Below are positions 17,831-26,665 of a stretch of DNA of 64,000 bases, piece by piece. Positions within the stretch are counted from its first letter, which is position 1; each line of letters starts with the position of its first letter. Both the position numbers and the translations under genes were made by a program. Below the pieces are notes generated by a model, which did no database searches, was not told where the DNA came from, and saw nothing but the letters and a program-made list of their open reading frames with translations. The stretch lies in the NCBI GenBank assembly GCA_027887005.1, contig JAPCJI010000001.1, forward strand, positions 186,001-250,000, read 5' to 3'. Origin of the DNA: Nitrososphaerota archaeon (GTDB lineage: Archaea > Thermoproteota > Nitrososphaeria > Nitrososphaerales > Gagatemarchaeaceae).

Positions 17831-18400
17831 ATGAAATTGAGCAAGCAAAAAGAGACGCATCTGAGCCACCAAAAAGAGACACATGTGATCCGCACCGTCA
17901 GAATTCCAGCGTCGATGGACAAGGCGCTGCGGAAGATCGCCTTCGATGGAAACACGAGTGTCAACGCACTCGTCGAAGCCTCTTTGACGAAGTTCATCGA
18001 GTTTGACCAATATGCAGAGGAACTCGAATACGCCACTGTACGGAAGGCCTTCCTCATCAAGGGCTTGGAGTACTTTGATGAAGGTGAAATCCGTGATTTC
18101 GGGAAGTGGGCCGCGATGGAGTCAACTTCAGAACTCCTCCAGTTCTTTGGCGTGGGCTCCAATCTTGATTCCATCTTCCATATCTTCGAGACGGTCATTT
18201 CGAAGTACGGGAGACTCTTCACTTTCCATCACGAGTCTGATGGCAAGACACACAGAATCTTGCTCAATCACAGATTGGGAAAGAATTGGTCCATATTCTT
18301 CGATGCGAACCTGAAAACCCTCTTTGCAAGGTTAGGAATTGACCTGCAGACTGAAGTGAGCACGAACTTCGTTAGGGCGCACTTCGTCGAGAAACCATGA
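17831..18400 (+). CDS. Ribbon-helix-helix regulator with large C-terminal sensor domain
   Basis: 189 residues. Residues about 18-58 form an RHH DNA-binding unit (HVIRTVRIPASMDKALRKIA, then NTSVNALVEASLTKFIEF). Residues 60-189 form a mixed alpha/beta domain of unknown ligand. An odd short duplication, KQKETHLSHQKETH, opens the protein. The gene is divergent from the secreted-protein/SipW operon, with two palindromes between them. It is therefore probably an autoregulated switch for that operon. Confidence 0.75.
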   Translation: MKLSKQKETHLSHQKETHVIRTVRIPASMDKALRKIAFDGNTSVNALVEASLTKFIEFDQYAEELEYATVRKAFLIKGLEYFDEGEIRDFGKWAAMESTSELLQFFGVGSNLDSIFHIFETVISKYGRLFTFHHESDGKTHRILLNHRLGKNWSIFFDANLKTLFARLGIDLQTEVSTNFVRAHFVEKP

Positions 18401-18696
18401 GAATCGCCCCAACTAATCTACCCAACAGCGACTACAAGTAATCTGTGGATGTTTGGCGGAGGAGTGAATCGATCCCTCCGGACCCGCAGCTCCCGTCTGT
18501 CGGGGCGCGAACCTAAACTGCAGAGTCCCGGCCAGGGCGCCTCTCAATATTCAAGGGCGCTCTATCATTCGGGAACCCTGCGGCATGTATCGTTCATGAC
18601 CGGCCGCCTCCCTCTCGCTGCTGGCCGGTGCAGTGCCCGAAACTCGAATCCAGCCCGCCGATAATGTGCCTTTCTGTCATCTGGGAGGTGCAAAGG
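18401..18696. other. Intergenic region before cyclase paralog 2
   Basis: The open frame continues upstream of the chosen cyclase start but does not look coding. The only structure seen is the family B repeat at 18502-18562. Confidence 0.5.
18502..18562. repeat. Family B dispersed repeat with extra AATATT unit
   Basis: GTCCCGGCCAGGGCGCC followed by TCTCAATATTCAAGGGCGCTC, the same two-unit form as at 5500-5592 in opposite order. Confidence 0.65.
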
Positions 18697-18704
18697 GTTT
18701 ATCC
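18697..18704 (+). promoter_or_regulatory. TATA box of cyclase paralog 2
   Basis: GTTTATCC, about 32 bases before TTG 18733. Confidence 0.6.
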
Positions 18705-18732
18705 AACGCCCCCCTCGGAGACCCTCAGAACC

Positions 18733-20670
18733 TTGATTCAGGAAGGGCGCAGGCTTGGGGCCATCATGTTCACAGACATGGTTGGGTATACCGCACTTTC
18801 CCAGGCCAACGAGACGCTCGCTCTCAAGCTCTTAGAAAGTCACAGGAGTCTTATCAGACCTCTTTTTGTAAAGCACAACGGGAGGGAGATAAAGACAATA
18901 GGGGACGCCTTCCTGGTCGAGTTCGAGAGTGCGCTTCAGGCGACCGAATGCGCAGTCGAACTGCAGCAGGCCCTCCACCAACAGGAGGAACACTCCCCCG
19001 AAAGGGTCCTCGTCAGGGTCGGAATCCACGTAGGCGACGTTGTCCATCGTGAAGGGGACGTGTACGGGGACGCGGTGAACATCGCGTCGAGAATCTACCC
19101 TCTGGCATCAGGCGGGGAGATATGCATCAGTGCCCAGGTCTTCGACCAGGTAAGGAACAAGGTTCCTTTCCGGTTCGTGAAGCTGGAGCCGAAGGAGCTT
19201 AAGAACGTCACATTTCCCATCGACGTGTACAAGCTCGAACTCCCCTGGGAGAAGGGCCAGAGGGAGAAGGGGAACGAGCCCCTCCCTCCCGACAGGATAG
19301 CCGTCCTCCCCTTCGTGAACATAAGCCCTGACCCCAACGACGAGTACTTTGCCGACGGCCTCACGGAAGAGCTGATCACGAGCCTGTCTCTGGTGAAGGG
19401 TTTGAAGGTGATCGCCCGCACCTCGGTAATGAACTACAAGAAGAAGGAGATGAACGTCTCACAGATAGGGAGAGAGCTCGGCGTGGGGACTGTGGTGGAG
19501 GGGAGCGTCAGGAAGGCGGGGAACAGGATCAGGGTGACTGTGCAGGTGATAGAGGTGGACACCGAGGAGCACCTATGGGCCTCCAAGTACGACGCCAGCC
19601 TCGACGATGTCTTCGCGGTCCAAAGCGACATCGCAGACAAGGTGGCACAGTCTCTCCCGGGGGCCCTCAAGGCCAGGCATACCGAAGCCCCCGAGAAGGA
19701 GACCCAGGACACGACCGCCTACATGGACTTCCTTCAGGGGAGGGACTTGATGTACGCGAAGGAGGAGGGTCCGCTGCGCCAGTCGTTGCAATTCTTCCAG
19801 CAGGCCATGGACAGGGACCCGCACTTCGCGAGGGCCCACGTCGGGATGGCCCAGGCGTACCTCACTCTCGGGAGCGGCGGATTCATCTCCTGGGCGGAGT
19901 CGATCGAGACTGCGAAGTCTTTCTTGAGGCGAGCCCTAATCATCAACGAGAGCCTCGCCGAGGCCCATTCGCTTCTTTCTCGTGCGGCGTTCATGGGTGA
20001 CGAGCCGTATTCAGTCATGGAGTCCGAGGCGCGCAGGGCGATTGAGCTCAACCCTAACTTGGCCGGCGCCTACGAAGACCTTGGGGCGGTGAAGGCAATC
20101 CAGTCGTCCCCTGAGGAGTGGGTCCACCTACTCGAGACTGCGTACCAGCTCGACCCCCTTTCTTCTCAGGTGATCGAGAGGCTGAGCGCAGCCTACATGT
20201 ACACCGGACGAGAGGCGGAGGCCCTCAACCATCTGCGGAGGACGCTCCACCTGAACCCGATGAACACTCACCGATGGATGAGTCTTTACCATACCTACAA
20301 AGGGAACCTGGACGACGCCGAAAGGGAGCTCGCCCAGCTGGAGTCCCTTGCCCCGACCTGGGAGTTCACGATGCTGACCAAGGGGTACCTGGCGGCTCTC
20401 AGGGGGAACAGAAATGTGGCTGAGGAGATGATTGCAGCCCTTGACCAGAGCCACAAGAGCGGATGGGCACGTTCGTCCCTGGCCGGCTTCATCCGTTACG
20501 CCCTCGGGGACATTGACGAATTCTTCCGGTACATGCACAACGCCGCCGAGGACCACACGCTGCGGGCCACCGACCTGATGTACTCCCCCCTCTTCGCCAA
20601 GGCAAGGGCCGACCCACGCATGAAAACCGTTCTCGCCGTATCAGGAATAGATCTCCCCTCCAATGCGTGA
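18733..20670 (+). CDS. Class III adenylate cyclase-TolB-TPR protein (paralog 2)
   Basis: 645 residues from TTG 18733, which aligns with paralogs 1 and 3 (QEGRRLGAIMFTDMVGYT). Cyclase residues are intact: Asp15, IKTIGDAF with Lys and Asp, and GDVYGDAVNIASR with Asp, Asn and Arg. The TolB-like part has IAVLPFVNISPDPNDEYFAD; TPR helices follow. It is more diverged than paralogs 1 and 3 in the loop after the cyclase core (LHQQEEHSPERV). The C-terminal TPR part has the same ENHTF/EDHTL-type segment as paralog 1. It is soluble with no DNA-binding domain. An upstream extension to 18628 is open but unsupported. Confidence 0.85.
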   Translation: MIQEGRRLGAIMFTDMVGYTALSQANETLALKLLESHRSLIRPLFVKHNGREIKTIGDAFLVEFESALQATECAVELQQALHQQEEHSPERVLVRVGIHVGDVVHREGDVYGDAVNIASRIYPLASGGEICISAQVFDQVRNKVPFRFVKLEPKELKNVTFPIDVYKLELPWEKGQREKGNEPLPPDRIAVLPFVNISPDPNDEYFADGLTEELITSLSLVKGLKVIARTSVMNYKKKEMNVSQIGRELGVGTVVEGSVRKAGNRIRVTVQVIEVDTEEHLWASKYDASLDDVFAVQSDIADKVAQSLPGALKARHTEAPEKETQDTTAYMDFLQGRDLMYAKEEGPLRQSLQFFQQAMDRDPHFARAHVGMAQAYLTLGSGGFISWAESIETAKSFLRRALIINESLAEAHSLLSRAAFMGDEPYSVMESEARRAIELNPNLAGAYEDLGAVKAIQSSPEEWVHLLETAYQLDPLSSQVIERLSAAYMYTGREAEALNHLRRTLHLNPMNTHRWMSLYHTYKGNLDDAERELAQLESLAPTWEFTMLTKGYLAALRGNRNVAEEMIAALDQSHKSGWARSSLAGFIRYALGDIDEFFRYMHNAAEDHTLRATDLMYSPLFAKARADPRMKTVLAVSGIDLPSNA

Positions 20671-20822
20671 AGACAGTGGACCTTGTCATGGAGCCTGCGT
20701 GCAACTGTTTGCTTCTCCGCGTGCTGGTGCCTCCCTTTCATCGATGGTGAAGGTCATTCGTCTCTTTGCATAGTCTTTCACGTTCTGAATCAGGATAGCG
20801 CGCAAGTCTTCTACTCATATCT

Positions 20823-20893
20823 GGGCGCCTACATAGACCGACGAGTCCCGACCAGGGCGCCCTGGCCGGGACTTTACATCTAATGTTGGCGCC
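20823..20893. repeat. Family B repeat, head-to-head dimer
   Basis: Two units share one central GGGCGCCC: the left reads GGCGCCTACAT...GTCCCGACCA, the right GGCCGGGACTTTACAT...GTTGGCGCC. The roughly 70-bp whole is a large imperfect palindrome between convergent genes, so it could also act as a terminator. Confidence 0.7.
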
Positions 20894-20952
20894 TCTTCAT
20901 ACGAAGGTGCGAAGCGAATCAGCAAGCTAGGCGGGGTCTGAACCTATCGAAG

Positions 20953-22185
20953 TCAGGTTGGACGTTTGGTCCTAGGTCTAACCAACAGATAGGTCGAAAC
21001 CAGAAGGATGGTCAGAACCACTGCGGCCAGGGGCTGATACGGGAACTCTGGAATTCCTCCCCCTCCGCCTGTTGTGCTCGACGCGGTGCTCTGAGTCGTG
21101 GTCGGACTTTGGCTGGTGGTAGGCGTGGTAGTGGCACTGGATGTGGTGGTCGACGACGCCGCACTCTCCGATATTACCGAGACCGTGCTGTCGCCAGCGT
21201 TGGTTACGAACATCTCACCCTTGCCGGAGTCATAGGCCAGGCCGAAGGCACCGGCTCCCACCTTCAAGGTCGTAACCACGGCGTTGGTGCTGTCCGAAAT
21301 GACCGAGACCGTGCCGTCGACAACATTGGATGCGAAAATCTCACCCGTGTGAGAGTCATAGGCCACTTCTTCTGGAGTGAGCCCCACGGTCACGTTTGCA
21401 ACGATAGTATTGCTGCTATCCGATATGACCGTGACAGTGTTGACGCCAGCATGGGTCACGAATACTTCGCCTTTTGCAGAATCATAGGCTACGCCATAGG
21501 CCACGCCTGCCTGTGGGGGGTATATCGTGGGTATGGTTGCAATCACGGTATTGCTGCCGTCCGATATGACCCCGACCGTGTCGTAACCCTGGATGGCCAC
21601 GAATATCTCGCCTTTGCCGGAATCATAGGCCATGCCAGCGATCGGCACGTACGTGGCGGCTGCCAAGTTTATGGTTGCAACTACAGTGTTGGTGCTGTCC
21701 GATATGACCGACACGTCGGGGGGAATGTCGTCGGAATTCGTCACGAATATCTCACCCTTGGCGGAATCATAGGCTATGCCCACGGGATCCGATCCCACGG
21801 TCACGTTTGCCACAACAGAGTTGGTGGTATCCGAGATGACCGAGACCGTGCCGAGTTTCGTGGCGGCGTTACCATTGGTCACGAATATCTCTCCCTTACC
21901 AGAATCATAGACTACGGCATAGGGCGCGTACCTCATGGGCACGGTTGCAACCACACTGTTGGTGCTGTCCGATATGACCGATACAGTGTCGGAGCCCGCA
22001 TTGGTCACGAACACTTCGCCTCTGGCAGAATCGTAGGCTGCGTAGTAATCGTAGGGCTGATAAGTGCCGGGCTTGCCCACCGGTATCGTGGCTGTTACCA
22101 CAAAGCCATAGGCCGAATGGGCGGTTGACAAGGCAAAGACCGCAACGAGTACTAGACCAAAAAGTTGCCAGACTTTGGTTTTCAT
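20953..22185 (-). CDS. Secreted YVTN seven-bladed beta-propeller with PEFP sorting tail
   Basis: 410 residues. A signal peptide (1-27, ending HSAYG) precedes seven copies of a YDSxKGExFVT / VISDSTN repeat, enough for one closed seven-bladed propeller. A Ser/Thr stalk (about 330-375) leads to GGGIPEFPY, a hydrophobic span and an RPRTKRPT basic tail. The tail matches that of 2770-3498, so this is a second likely substrate of the archaeosortase at 3662. YVTN propellers are surface-layer or binding proteins; the ligand is unknown. Confidence 0.85.
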   Translation of the reverse strand: MKTKVWQLFGLVLVAVFALSTAHSAYGFVVTATIPVGKPGTYQPYDYYAAYDSARGEVFVTNAGSDTVSVISDSTNSVVATVPMRYAPYAVVYDSGKGEIFVTNGNAATKLGTVSVISDTTNSVVANVTVGSDPVGIAYDSAKGEIFVTNSDDIPPDVSVISDSTNTVVATINLAAATYVPIAGMAYDSGKGEIFVAIQGYDTVGVISDGSNTVIATIPTIYPPQAGVAYGVAYDSAKGEVFVTHAGVNTVTVISDSSNTIVANVTVGLTPEEVAYDSHTGEIFASNVVDGTVSVISDSTNAVVTTLKVGAGAFGLAYDSGKGEMFVTNAGDSTVSVISESAASSTTTSSATTTPTTSQSPTTTQSTASSTTGGGGGIPEFPYQPLAAVVLTILLVSTYLLVRPRTKRPT

Positions 22186-22248
22186 AAGAAATTCCCCGGG
22201 TATCGTTCAAAAGACAAGCGTATTTACGGGTGTTGCACGTTTGAGTCC

Positions 22249-22286
22249 GGGCCCGACGGGAGTCGCTTAGATAACTAAGCGAATCC
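22249..22286. repeat. Family A repeat (GGGCCCGACGGG plus palindrome)
   Basis: GGGCCCGACGGG then AGTCGCTTAG-ATAA-CTAAGCGAATCC, a hairpin of about ten pairs. It lies between divergent promoters. Confidence 0.7.
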
Positions 22287-22378
22287 TCCTTTCAACATGG
22301 TCTCTCTACAACATGCGTTAGGTGTCCAATATCAGAATTCACTTGTCCTTTTTGTCAGTGTACGCGAGTTATGGCGCG

Positions 22379-22387
22379 GATAAATAG
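22379..22387 (+). promoter_or_regulatory. TATA box of the ABC transporter operon
   Basis: GATAAATAG, about 37 bases before ATG 22420. Confidence 0.5.
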
Positions 22388-22419
22388 TGCAGGGCTCTTG
22401 TCATCGGTGATGCCAGCGG

Positions 22420-23364
22420 ATGATTGAAACTGAAAATCTCACGAAGAGATTCGGTGGCCTCACAGCCGTTGACAACCTGACCCTCAAAGTCAACGATGGG
22501 GAAGTTTTTGGCTTCCTCGGGCCCAACGGGGCAGGGAAGACCACCACCGTGCGGATGCTCTGCTGCCTCATCTCGAAGACGAGCGGCGAGGCCAGGATTG
22601 GCGACTACGACATAGGGAGGAACGAGGACGCCCTAAAGATCAGGAAGCTCATCGGCTTGGTGCCTGACAACGTGGGCCTCTACGACGACCTGAGCGCCTA
22701 TGACAACCTGGACTTTTACGGCAAGCTGTATGGCTGCACGGAGGCCCAGAGGAAGGAGAACATCCAGCGATTCCTTACGATGCTCGGGCTGTGGGAGAAG
22801 AGGGACGTCATGGCGGGAACCTTCTCCAAGGGGATGAAGCAGAAGCTCGCCATCGCGCGCGCCCTCATACACGAGCCAAAGCTCCTCTTCATGGACGAAC
22901 CCACGGCCAACTTGGACCCCGAGTCCGCCAAGACTGTCAGGGATTTCATCCTCGAGCTGAAGAAGGAGAAGAGAACCATCTTTCTCAACACGCACAACCT
23001 GGACGAGGCCCAGAGGATATGCGACAGGATTGGGATCTTGAAAACAAAGCTCATCGCGACGGGTACTCCCCAGGAACTCGAGAGGGCGCTGAGCAGCGGA
23101 GGAGGCACGAGGAGGACAGTCGTGCTGCTTCAGGAGCAAGCGACGGGCGCGATTCTGGCGGGAGTGAGGAAGCTCCCCGCCGTGGGAGGCGTCACAGCAG
23201 AAGGGAACAAGCTAGAGGTCGCGTTGAGCGACCCTGAGAAGCAGAACGCTTCTGTTGTCGAGGCGATCGCCAAGGCCGGAGGGCACATCCAGTCTGTGAC
23301 GATAGTCGGCGCCTCACTTGAAGACGTCTACCTGAAGCTGGTGAAGGAAGGAGGGGGGAGTTAG
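22420..23364 (+). CDS. ABC transporter ATP-binding protein (ABC-2 type)
   Basis: 314 residues. Walker A GPNGAGKT (34-41), signature FSKGMKQ (135-141) and Walker B LLFMDEP (155-161) followed by TANLD, with the switch His in LNTHNLDEA. The C-terminal 90 residues are the extra domain common in exporters of the ABC-2 class. The next gene, six bases on, is its permease. Together they pump an unknown substrate or support membrane biogenesis. Confidence 0.9.
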   Translation: MIETENLTKRFGGLTAVDNLTLKVNDGEVFGFLGPNGAGKTTTVRMLCCLISKTSGEARIGDYDIGRNEDALKIRKLIGLVPDNVGLYDDLSAYDNLDFYGKLYGCTEAQRKENIQRFLTMLGLWEKRDVMAGTFSKGMKQKLAIARALIHEPKLLFMDEPTANLDPESAKTVRDFILELKKEKRTIFLNTHNLDEAQRICDRIGILKTKLIATGTPQELERALSSGGGTRRTVVLLQEQATGAILAGVRKLPAVGGVTAEGNKLEVALSDPEKQNASVVEAIAKAGGHIQSVTIVGASLEDVYLKLVKEGGGS

Positions 23365-23369
23365 GAACC

Positions 23370-24113
23370 GTGCGGCTCTCCCAGTCCTGGATCGTAGCGG
23401 CGAAGGACTTCAAGACTTTCCGCAGGAAGAAGAACATCATCTATTCGTTAGTCATCATTCCGCTTCTCGTCGCCATTCTCATCCCCGCAGTCATAGGCTT
23501 CGTCGGCCAGAGGAACACCAGCCGCACGTCCCCTGCCGAGCTGGTGGTCCTGCTACCTGCGTTCCTCTTCTTCTACGTCATTCTGGCCGCGTATCTCTCT
23601 ACTCCGATAGCATCGTACACCATCGCTGGCGAAAAAGTCGAGAAGAGCCTTGAGCCGCTGCTTGCGACGCCAACAACAGACGGCGAGATTCTCCTCGGAA
23701 AGGGGATAACTGCCTTCTTTCCGCCGCTGGCTGCGGTGCTGGGAGGATCCGCGCTCTTCATGCTTCTCATGGATCTTACCACCGTGGACAAGCTTGGTTA
23801 CTACTATTTCCCAAACTGGAATTCAGCCATCGTTATACTCCTGCTTCTTCCGCTCGCTTTGTTGATGAGCGTACAAATGAATGTAATCGTGTCCTCGAGG
23901 GTGACCGACATCAGATCTGGACAACAACTCGGGGCGCTGACAATCATTCCGTTTGTGGGGCTGTATGTCGCTGGGGAGCTGAACTTGATCAACCTCGGAG
24001 ACGCCAGCAACCTGCTGATAGTTGCGGGAGCTTTGGTCGTGGTAGACGTGCTGCTTTTCTTCGTCTCGAGAGCGACCTTCCGCAGAGAGGAGATACTGAC
24101 AAGATGGAAGTAG
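23370..24113 (+). CDS. ABC-2 type transporter permease
   Basis: 247 residues with six predicted membrane helices and an N-terminal amphipathic stretch (AAKDFKTFRRKKN), as in ABC-2 permeases. EKVEKSLEPLLATPTTDGEILLGK is the typical coupling segment between helices 2 and 3. The start is GTG 23370, directly after the ATPase gene. Substrate unknown. Confidence 0.85.
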   Translation: MRLSQSWIVAAKDFKTFRRKKNIIYSLVIIPLLVAILIPAVIGFVGQRNTSRTSPAELVVLLPAFLFFYVILAAYLSTPIASYTIAGEKVEKSLEPLLATPTTDGEILLGKGITAFFPPLAAVLGGSALFMLLMDLTTVDKLGYYYFPNWNSAIVILLLLPLALLMSVQMNVIVSSRVTDIRSGQQLGALTIIPFVGLYVAGELNLINLGDASNLLIVAGALVVVDVLLFFVSRATFRREEILTRWK

Positions 24114-24160
24114 ACGGCCTCTGCTTCGAAGCCGATCCAAAACTTGGACGGCGCGATTCT

Positions 24161-24168
24161 CTTATATG
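24161..24168 (+). promoter_or_regulatory. TATA box before ATG 24192
   Basis: CTTATATG is centred about 27 bases upstream of ATG 24192 and fixes that start over the open frame at 24144. Confidence 0.6.
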
Positions 24169-24191
24169 TTCTGTCACCCTTCGCAAAACGC

Positions 24192-24476
24192 ATGGCCGAA
24201 TCCAGTTTCGAAGTAGGAGAGAAGGAGAAGCACACGATTACAGTAGATCATGACTGGGCAACGAAGCATATTCGCATCGAGCTGGACGGAGAGAAGCTGG
24301 CCGATGAATACTACTACTCGCTCAGTGCGAAGACGTGGTCTTTCGACGTAGGAAGCTCTGAGGTGCACAAGGTCGAAGTCAGACTAGGAATGACTTTGCC
24401 CCTAGTCGCAATTTTCAAGAGGAGGGAAGTGAAGGTGCTCGTGGACGGGAAGCCAGCGCGGAGTTCGAGCACCTGA
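24192..24476 (+). CDS. Small beta-rich hypothetical protein
   Basis: 94 residues from the ATG chosen by its TATA box. The sequence alternates short strands (HTITVDHDW, IRIELDGEKL, WSFDVGSSEVHKVEVRLG, EVKVLVDGK), suggesting one beta-sandwich. This pattern recalls FAIM1-like folds, but I do not claim a family. Soluble, no signal. Confidence 0.6.
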   Translation: MAESSFEVGEKEKHTITVDHDWATKHIRIELDGEKLADEYYYSLSAKTWSFDVGSSEVHKVEVRLGMTLPLVAIFKRREVKVLVDGKPARSSST

Positions 24477-24597
24477 AACCGAGGATATGGCGCTACGCAG
24501 CAGTGTCGCCATCGGAACCCCGTCGGAATCGAAGTCGTATTAGATTCGGTACTTGGACTTCAAAAAAGGGGAGGGGTATTCGACCCTTGCAAGAGGC

Positions 24598-24635
24598 GGG
24601 CCCGACGGGATGCGATTGAATAATCAAGCGAATCC
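24598..24635. repeat. Family A repeat
   Basis: GGGCCCGACGGG then ATGCGATTGA-ATAA-TCAAGCGAATCC. Same order and orientation as 22249-22286. Confidence 0.7.
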
Positions 24636-24664
24636 GAAGCCGAGGATCAGAAGATGGTGACGGC

Positions 24665-25246
24665 ATGAGAAGAATATTCTTGTACATGACAGTGACCTTC
24701 GACGGATTTCTATCTGGCCCGCATAACGAGCTCGACTGGTTTGTGCCAGGTCAGGACGACGAGATGAACAAAGACATACTGCGGATATTGGATAGCGCGG
24801 ATTCGCTAATGATGGGCTACCCGACTGCCCCAGGAATGATGGCTTACTGGAAGGAGGTGGGAGAGAAGAGAGCGGATCCAAAGTGGATGCTTGACATTGC
24901 AGATGCGATGGATAACAAACGCGTTTTTGTGATCTCCAACGAGAATGAAGACCTGAAGATGGAAAACGCGGAACTTGTTGTTGCAAAGAACGACAAGGAG
25001 TTGACCTCCGCAGTGAAGAAGCTAAGGGAAAGCAAGGGGGGGAACATCTGCATTCTGGGAGGCGTTCGTACCGCGCAGAATCTTTCAAGATTGGACCTAA
25101 TCGACGAGTATATTCTGATGGTGCACCCGGTTGCGATAGCTCATGGCAAGCCTCTTTTCATCAGCAAGACGGGGCTAGAATCTGTCAGCTCCAAGTCATA
25201 CAATTCGGGGGTCATGCAGATGCGCTTCCGTCCGGCAAGAGTCTGA
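24665..25246 (+). CDS. Dihydrofolate reductase / RibD C-terminal family protein
   Basis: 193 residues. It opens with MRRIFLYMTVTFDGFLSGP, the family's first strand and loop, and has ICILGGVRTAQNLSRLDLIDEYILMVHPVAIAHGKPLF, the hallmark NADPH-binding GG segment and following strands. Such stand-alone proteins reduce a pterin- or pyrimidine-like substrate with NADPH, but the real substrate is rarely known. ATG start; family A repeats flank it on both sides. Confidence 0.85.
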   Translation: MRRIFLYMTVTFDGFLSGPHNELDWFVPGQDDEMNKDILRILDSADSLMMGYPTAPGMMAYWKEVGEKRADPKWMLDIADAMDNKRVFVISNENEDLKMENAELVVAKNDKELTSAVKKLRESKGGNICILGGVRTAQNLSRLDLIDEYILMVHPVAIAHGKPLFISKTGLESVSSKSYNSGVMQMRFRPARV

Positions 25247-25389
25247 GTGGGACTCCTAAGCTATCTGACTTGCAGCTTCAGTCGACCCTTTCATCGGTGG
25301 TCAGGGAATCGGATTCGCTGAATTTGAAACCTGATTGAATCTGCGAACCTGCGACCGCACAGCACAAACTCGCGAGACCACATTTCGCA

Positions 25390-25417
25390 GGATTCGCTTA
25401 ATAACTTAAGCGGGTCC
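25390..25417. repeat. Family A palindrome without the GC box
   Basis: GGATTCGCTTA-ATAAC-TTAAGCGGGTCC, the hairpin part only. Confidence 0.6.
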
Positions 25418-25463
25418 AGGCAAGAATTCGGCTCTTCGCAAACTAGTTGAACGTGAAAAGTTG

Positions 25464-25503
25464 GCGGGCCTGGTGGGATGCGCTTAGATAATTGAGCGAA
25501 TTC
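25464..25503. repeat. Family A repeat, diverged
   Basis: GCGGGCCTGGTGGG then ATGCGCTTAG-ATAA-TTGAGCGAATTC. Both this and the previous copy lie between convergent genes. Confidence 0.6.
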
Positions 25504-25529
25504 TCGCATACGTCGCAAGCCGTTTCATG

Positions 25530-26117
25530 CTACAGAAGGAAGGGAATCAACCGCTTCGTCCTGCGCATATACTCCGAATACGGCCCGTCGAGGTCACGAA
25601 CCAACGCCCGCTCCTCCACCACTATCCTGTAACCATAGACAACACCGCTAATCACAAACAGAACCAGGACTCCTACCAGGGATTGAGTCGCGAAGCCGAT
25701 TCCCACGAAGGTGGCTATTGCGCCGCCGTAGCCTGGGTGCCGAACCAGCTTGTAGGGCCCCGAGTCCACAACCTTGTGGTCTTTCAAGACGCCGACCCTG
25801 AACAGAAAGAACTCCCTGAGGGTCATGATCGCCCATTCCCTGATTACGATGCCGACGAACATGAGGGTAATCCCGACGAGGAAGGTCCAGTCGGGGAGGA
25901 GTGTGACGTTGGCGCCTCCCAGCGAGAAGGCCACTACAATCGCCGCGAAGGTGCCGATGAAGATCAGCAGAGCCGACCCTCTGTCTTCCTGCGTCCTCCT
26001 CTCTCTTCTGCCTCCTCTCCCTATGATTAACGGTTCGACGATGAAAGTGATGAGAAGCCACAGCCCGAAGACGACGTAGAATACGGCGAGTTCGATCGCC
26101 GGATGAAGAAGGCTCAA
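25530..26117 (-). CDS. Isoprenylcysteine/phospholipid methyltransferase-like membrane protein
   Basis: 195 residues with four to five membrane helices. The C-terminal half has the ICMT-family pattern VDSGPYKLVRHPGYGGA and then EERALVRDLDGPYSEYMRR, the SAM-binding and catalytic parts. It methylates a lipid or prenyl-linked substrate, unknown here. It overlaps the flavodoxin gene by four bases (ATGA), so the genes are co-translated. Confidence 0.8.
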   Translation of the reverse strand: MSLLHPAIELAVFYVVFGLWLLITFIVEPLIIGRGGRRERRTQEDRGSALLIFIGTFAAIVVAFSLGGANVTLLPDWTFLVGITLMFVGIVIREWAIMTLREFFLFRVGVLKDHKVVDSGPYKLVRHPGYGGAIATFVGIGFATQSLVGVLVLFVISGVVYGYRIVVEERALVRDLDGPYSEYMRRTKRLIPFLL

Positions 26118-26665
26118 ACCGCCGGGACCGTCCGAAGAGCCTCCGCGATGTCGTCAGCCCAGGCCCCGATTTCACTCCAGTCGCGAAAGTCTCCCTCGGG
26201 CATCGACTTGCGGGCTTCCTCGCTCCGGCGGACCATCCTGTACATGAAACCAGTGGCACCCGTCAACTTCGAGCCGTCCAGCACTCCGAAGAAGATCTTG
26301 TGCTCGCGCGGCCTGACCGCCATCAGCTCTTCCAGCTCTTTCGGCCCTGACACCGACACGTCCAGCAGGTCTTGCCCCTTGGGGTTGGTCCTGCTCGTCC
26401 CCACGGGCCCACTACTGAAGAGCCAGACGGGCCTTCCTAAGAGGAGTCGCTTGTTCCGAGAAAGGAACTGCTTCGCCTCTTTCATCCAGTGGAACATGTA
26501 AACGGCACTCCCGACGACAAAAGCGTCGTAGCCACTGACGTCACTGACAGAGGTGACCTCTTGGACGTCAACCTGCAACCCCAGCGCCCGCAGCTTCTCT
26601 CCGATGAACTCGGCAATGCCTCTTGTGCTCCCGGCCTTGCTCGCATAGGCCACGAGGATCTTCAT
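26114..26665 (-). CDS. Flavodoxin-domain protein (HemG-like)
   Basis: 183 residues. ASKAGSTRGIAEFIG (8-22) is the FMN phosphate loop; VGSAVYMFHWMKEAKQF and WLFSSGPVG are the ring-contact loops. The size and the C-terminal extension (HKIFFGVLDGSKL) fit the HemG-type or menaquinone-linked protoporphyrinogen oxidase group, but an electron carrier role is equally possible. It sits in the middle of a three-gene operon with four-base overlaps on both sides. Confidence 0.85.
   Translation of the reverse strand: MKILVAYASKAGSTRGIAEFIGEKLRALGLQVDVQEVTSVSDVSGYDAFVVGSAVYMFHWMKEAKQFLSRNKRLLLGRPVWLFSSGPVGTSRTNPKGQDLLDVSVSGPKELEELMAVRPREHKIFFGVLDGSKLTGATGFMYRMVRRSEEARKSMPEGDFRDWSEIGAWADDIAEALRTVPAV

Noticed and set aside
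21109-22128. 339-codon open frame antisense to the YVTN propeller
   Set aside because: It mirrors the repeated blades of the real gene and has no signal or domain of its own.
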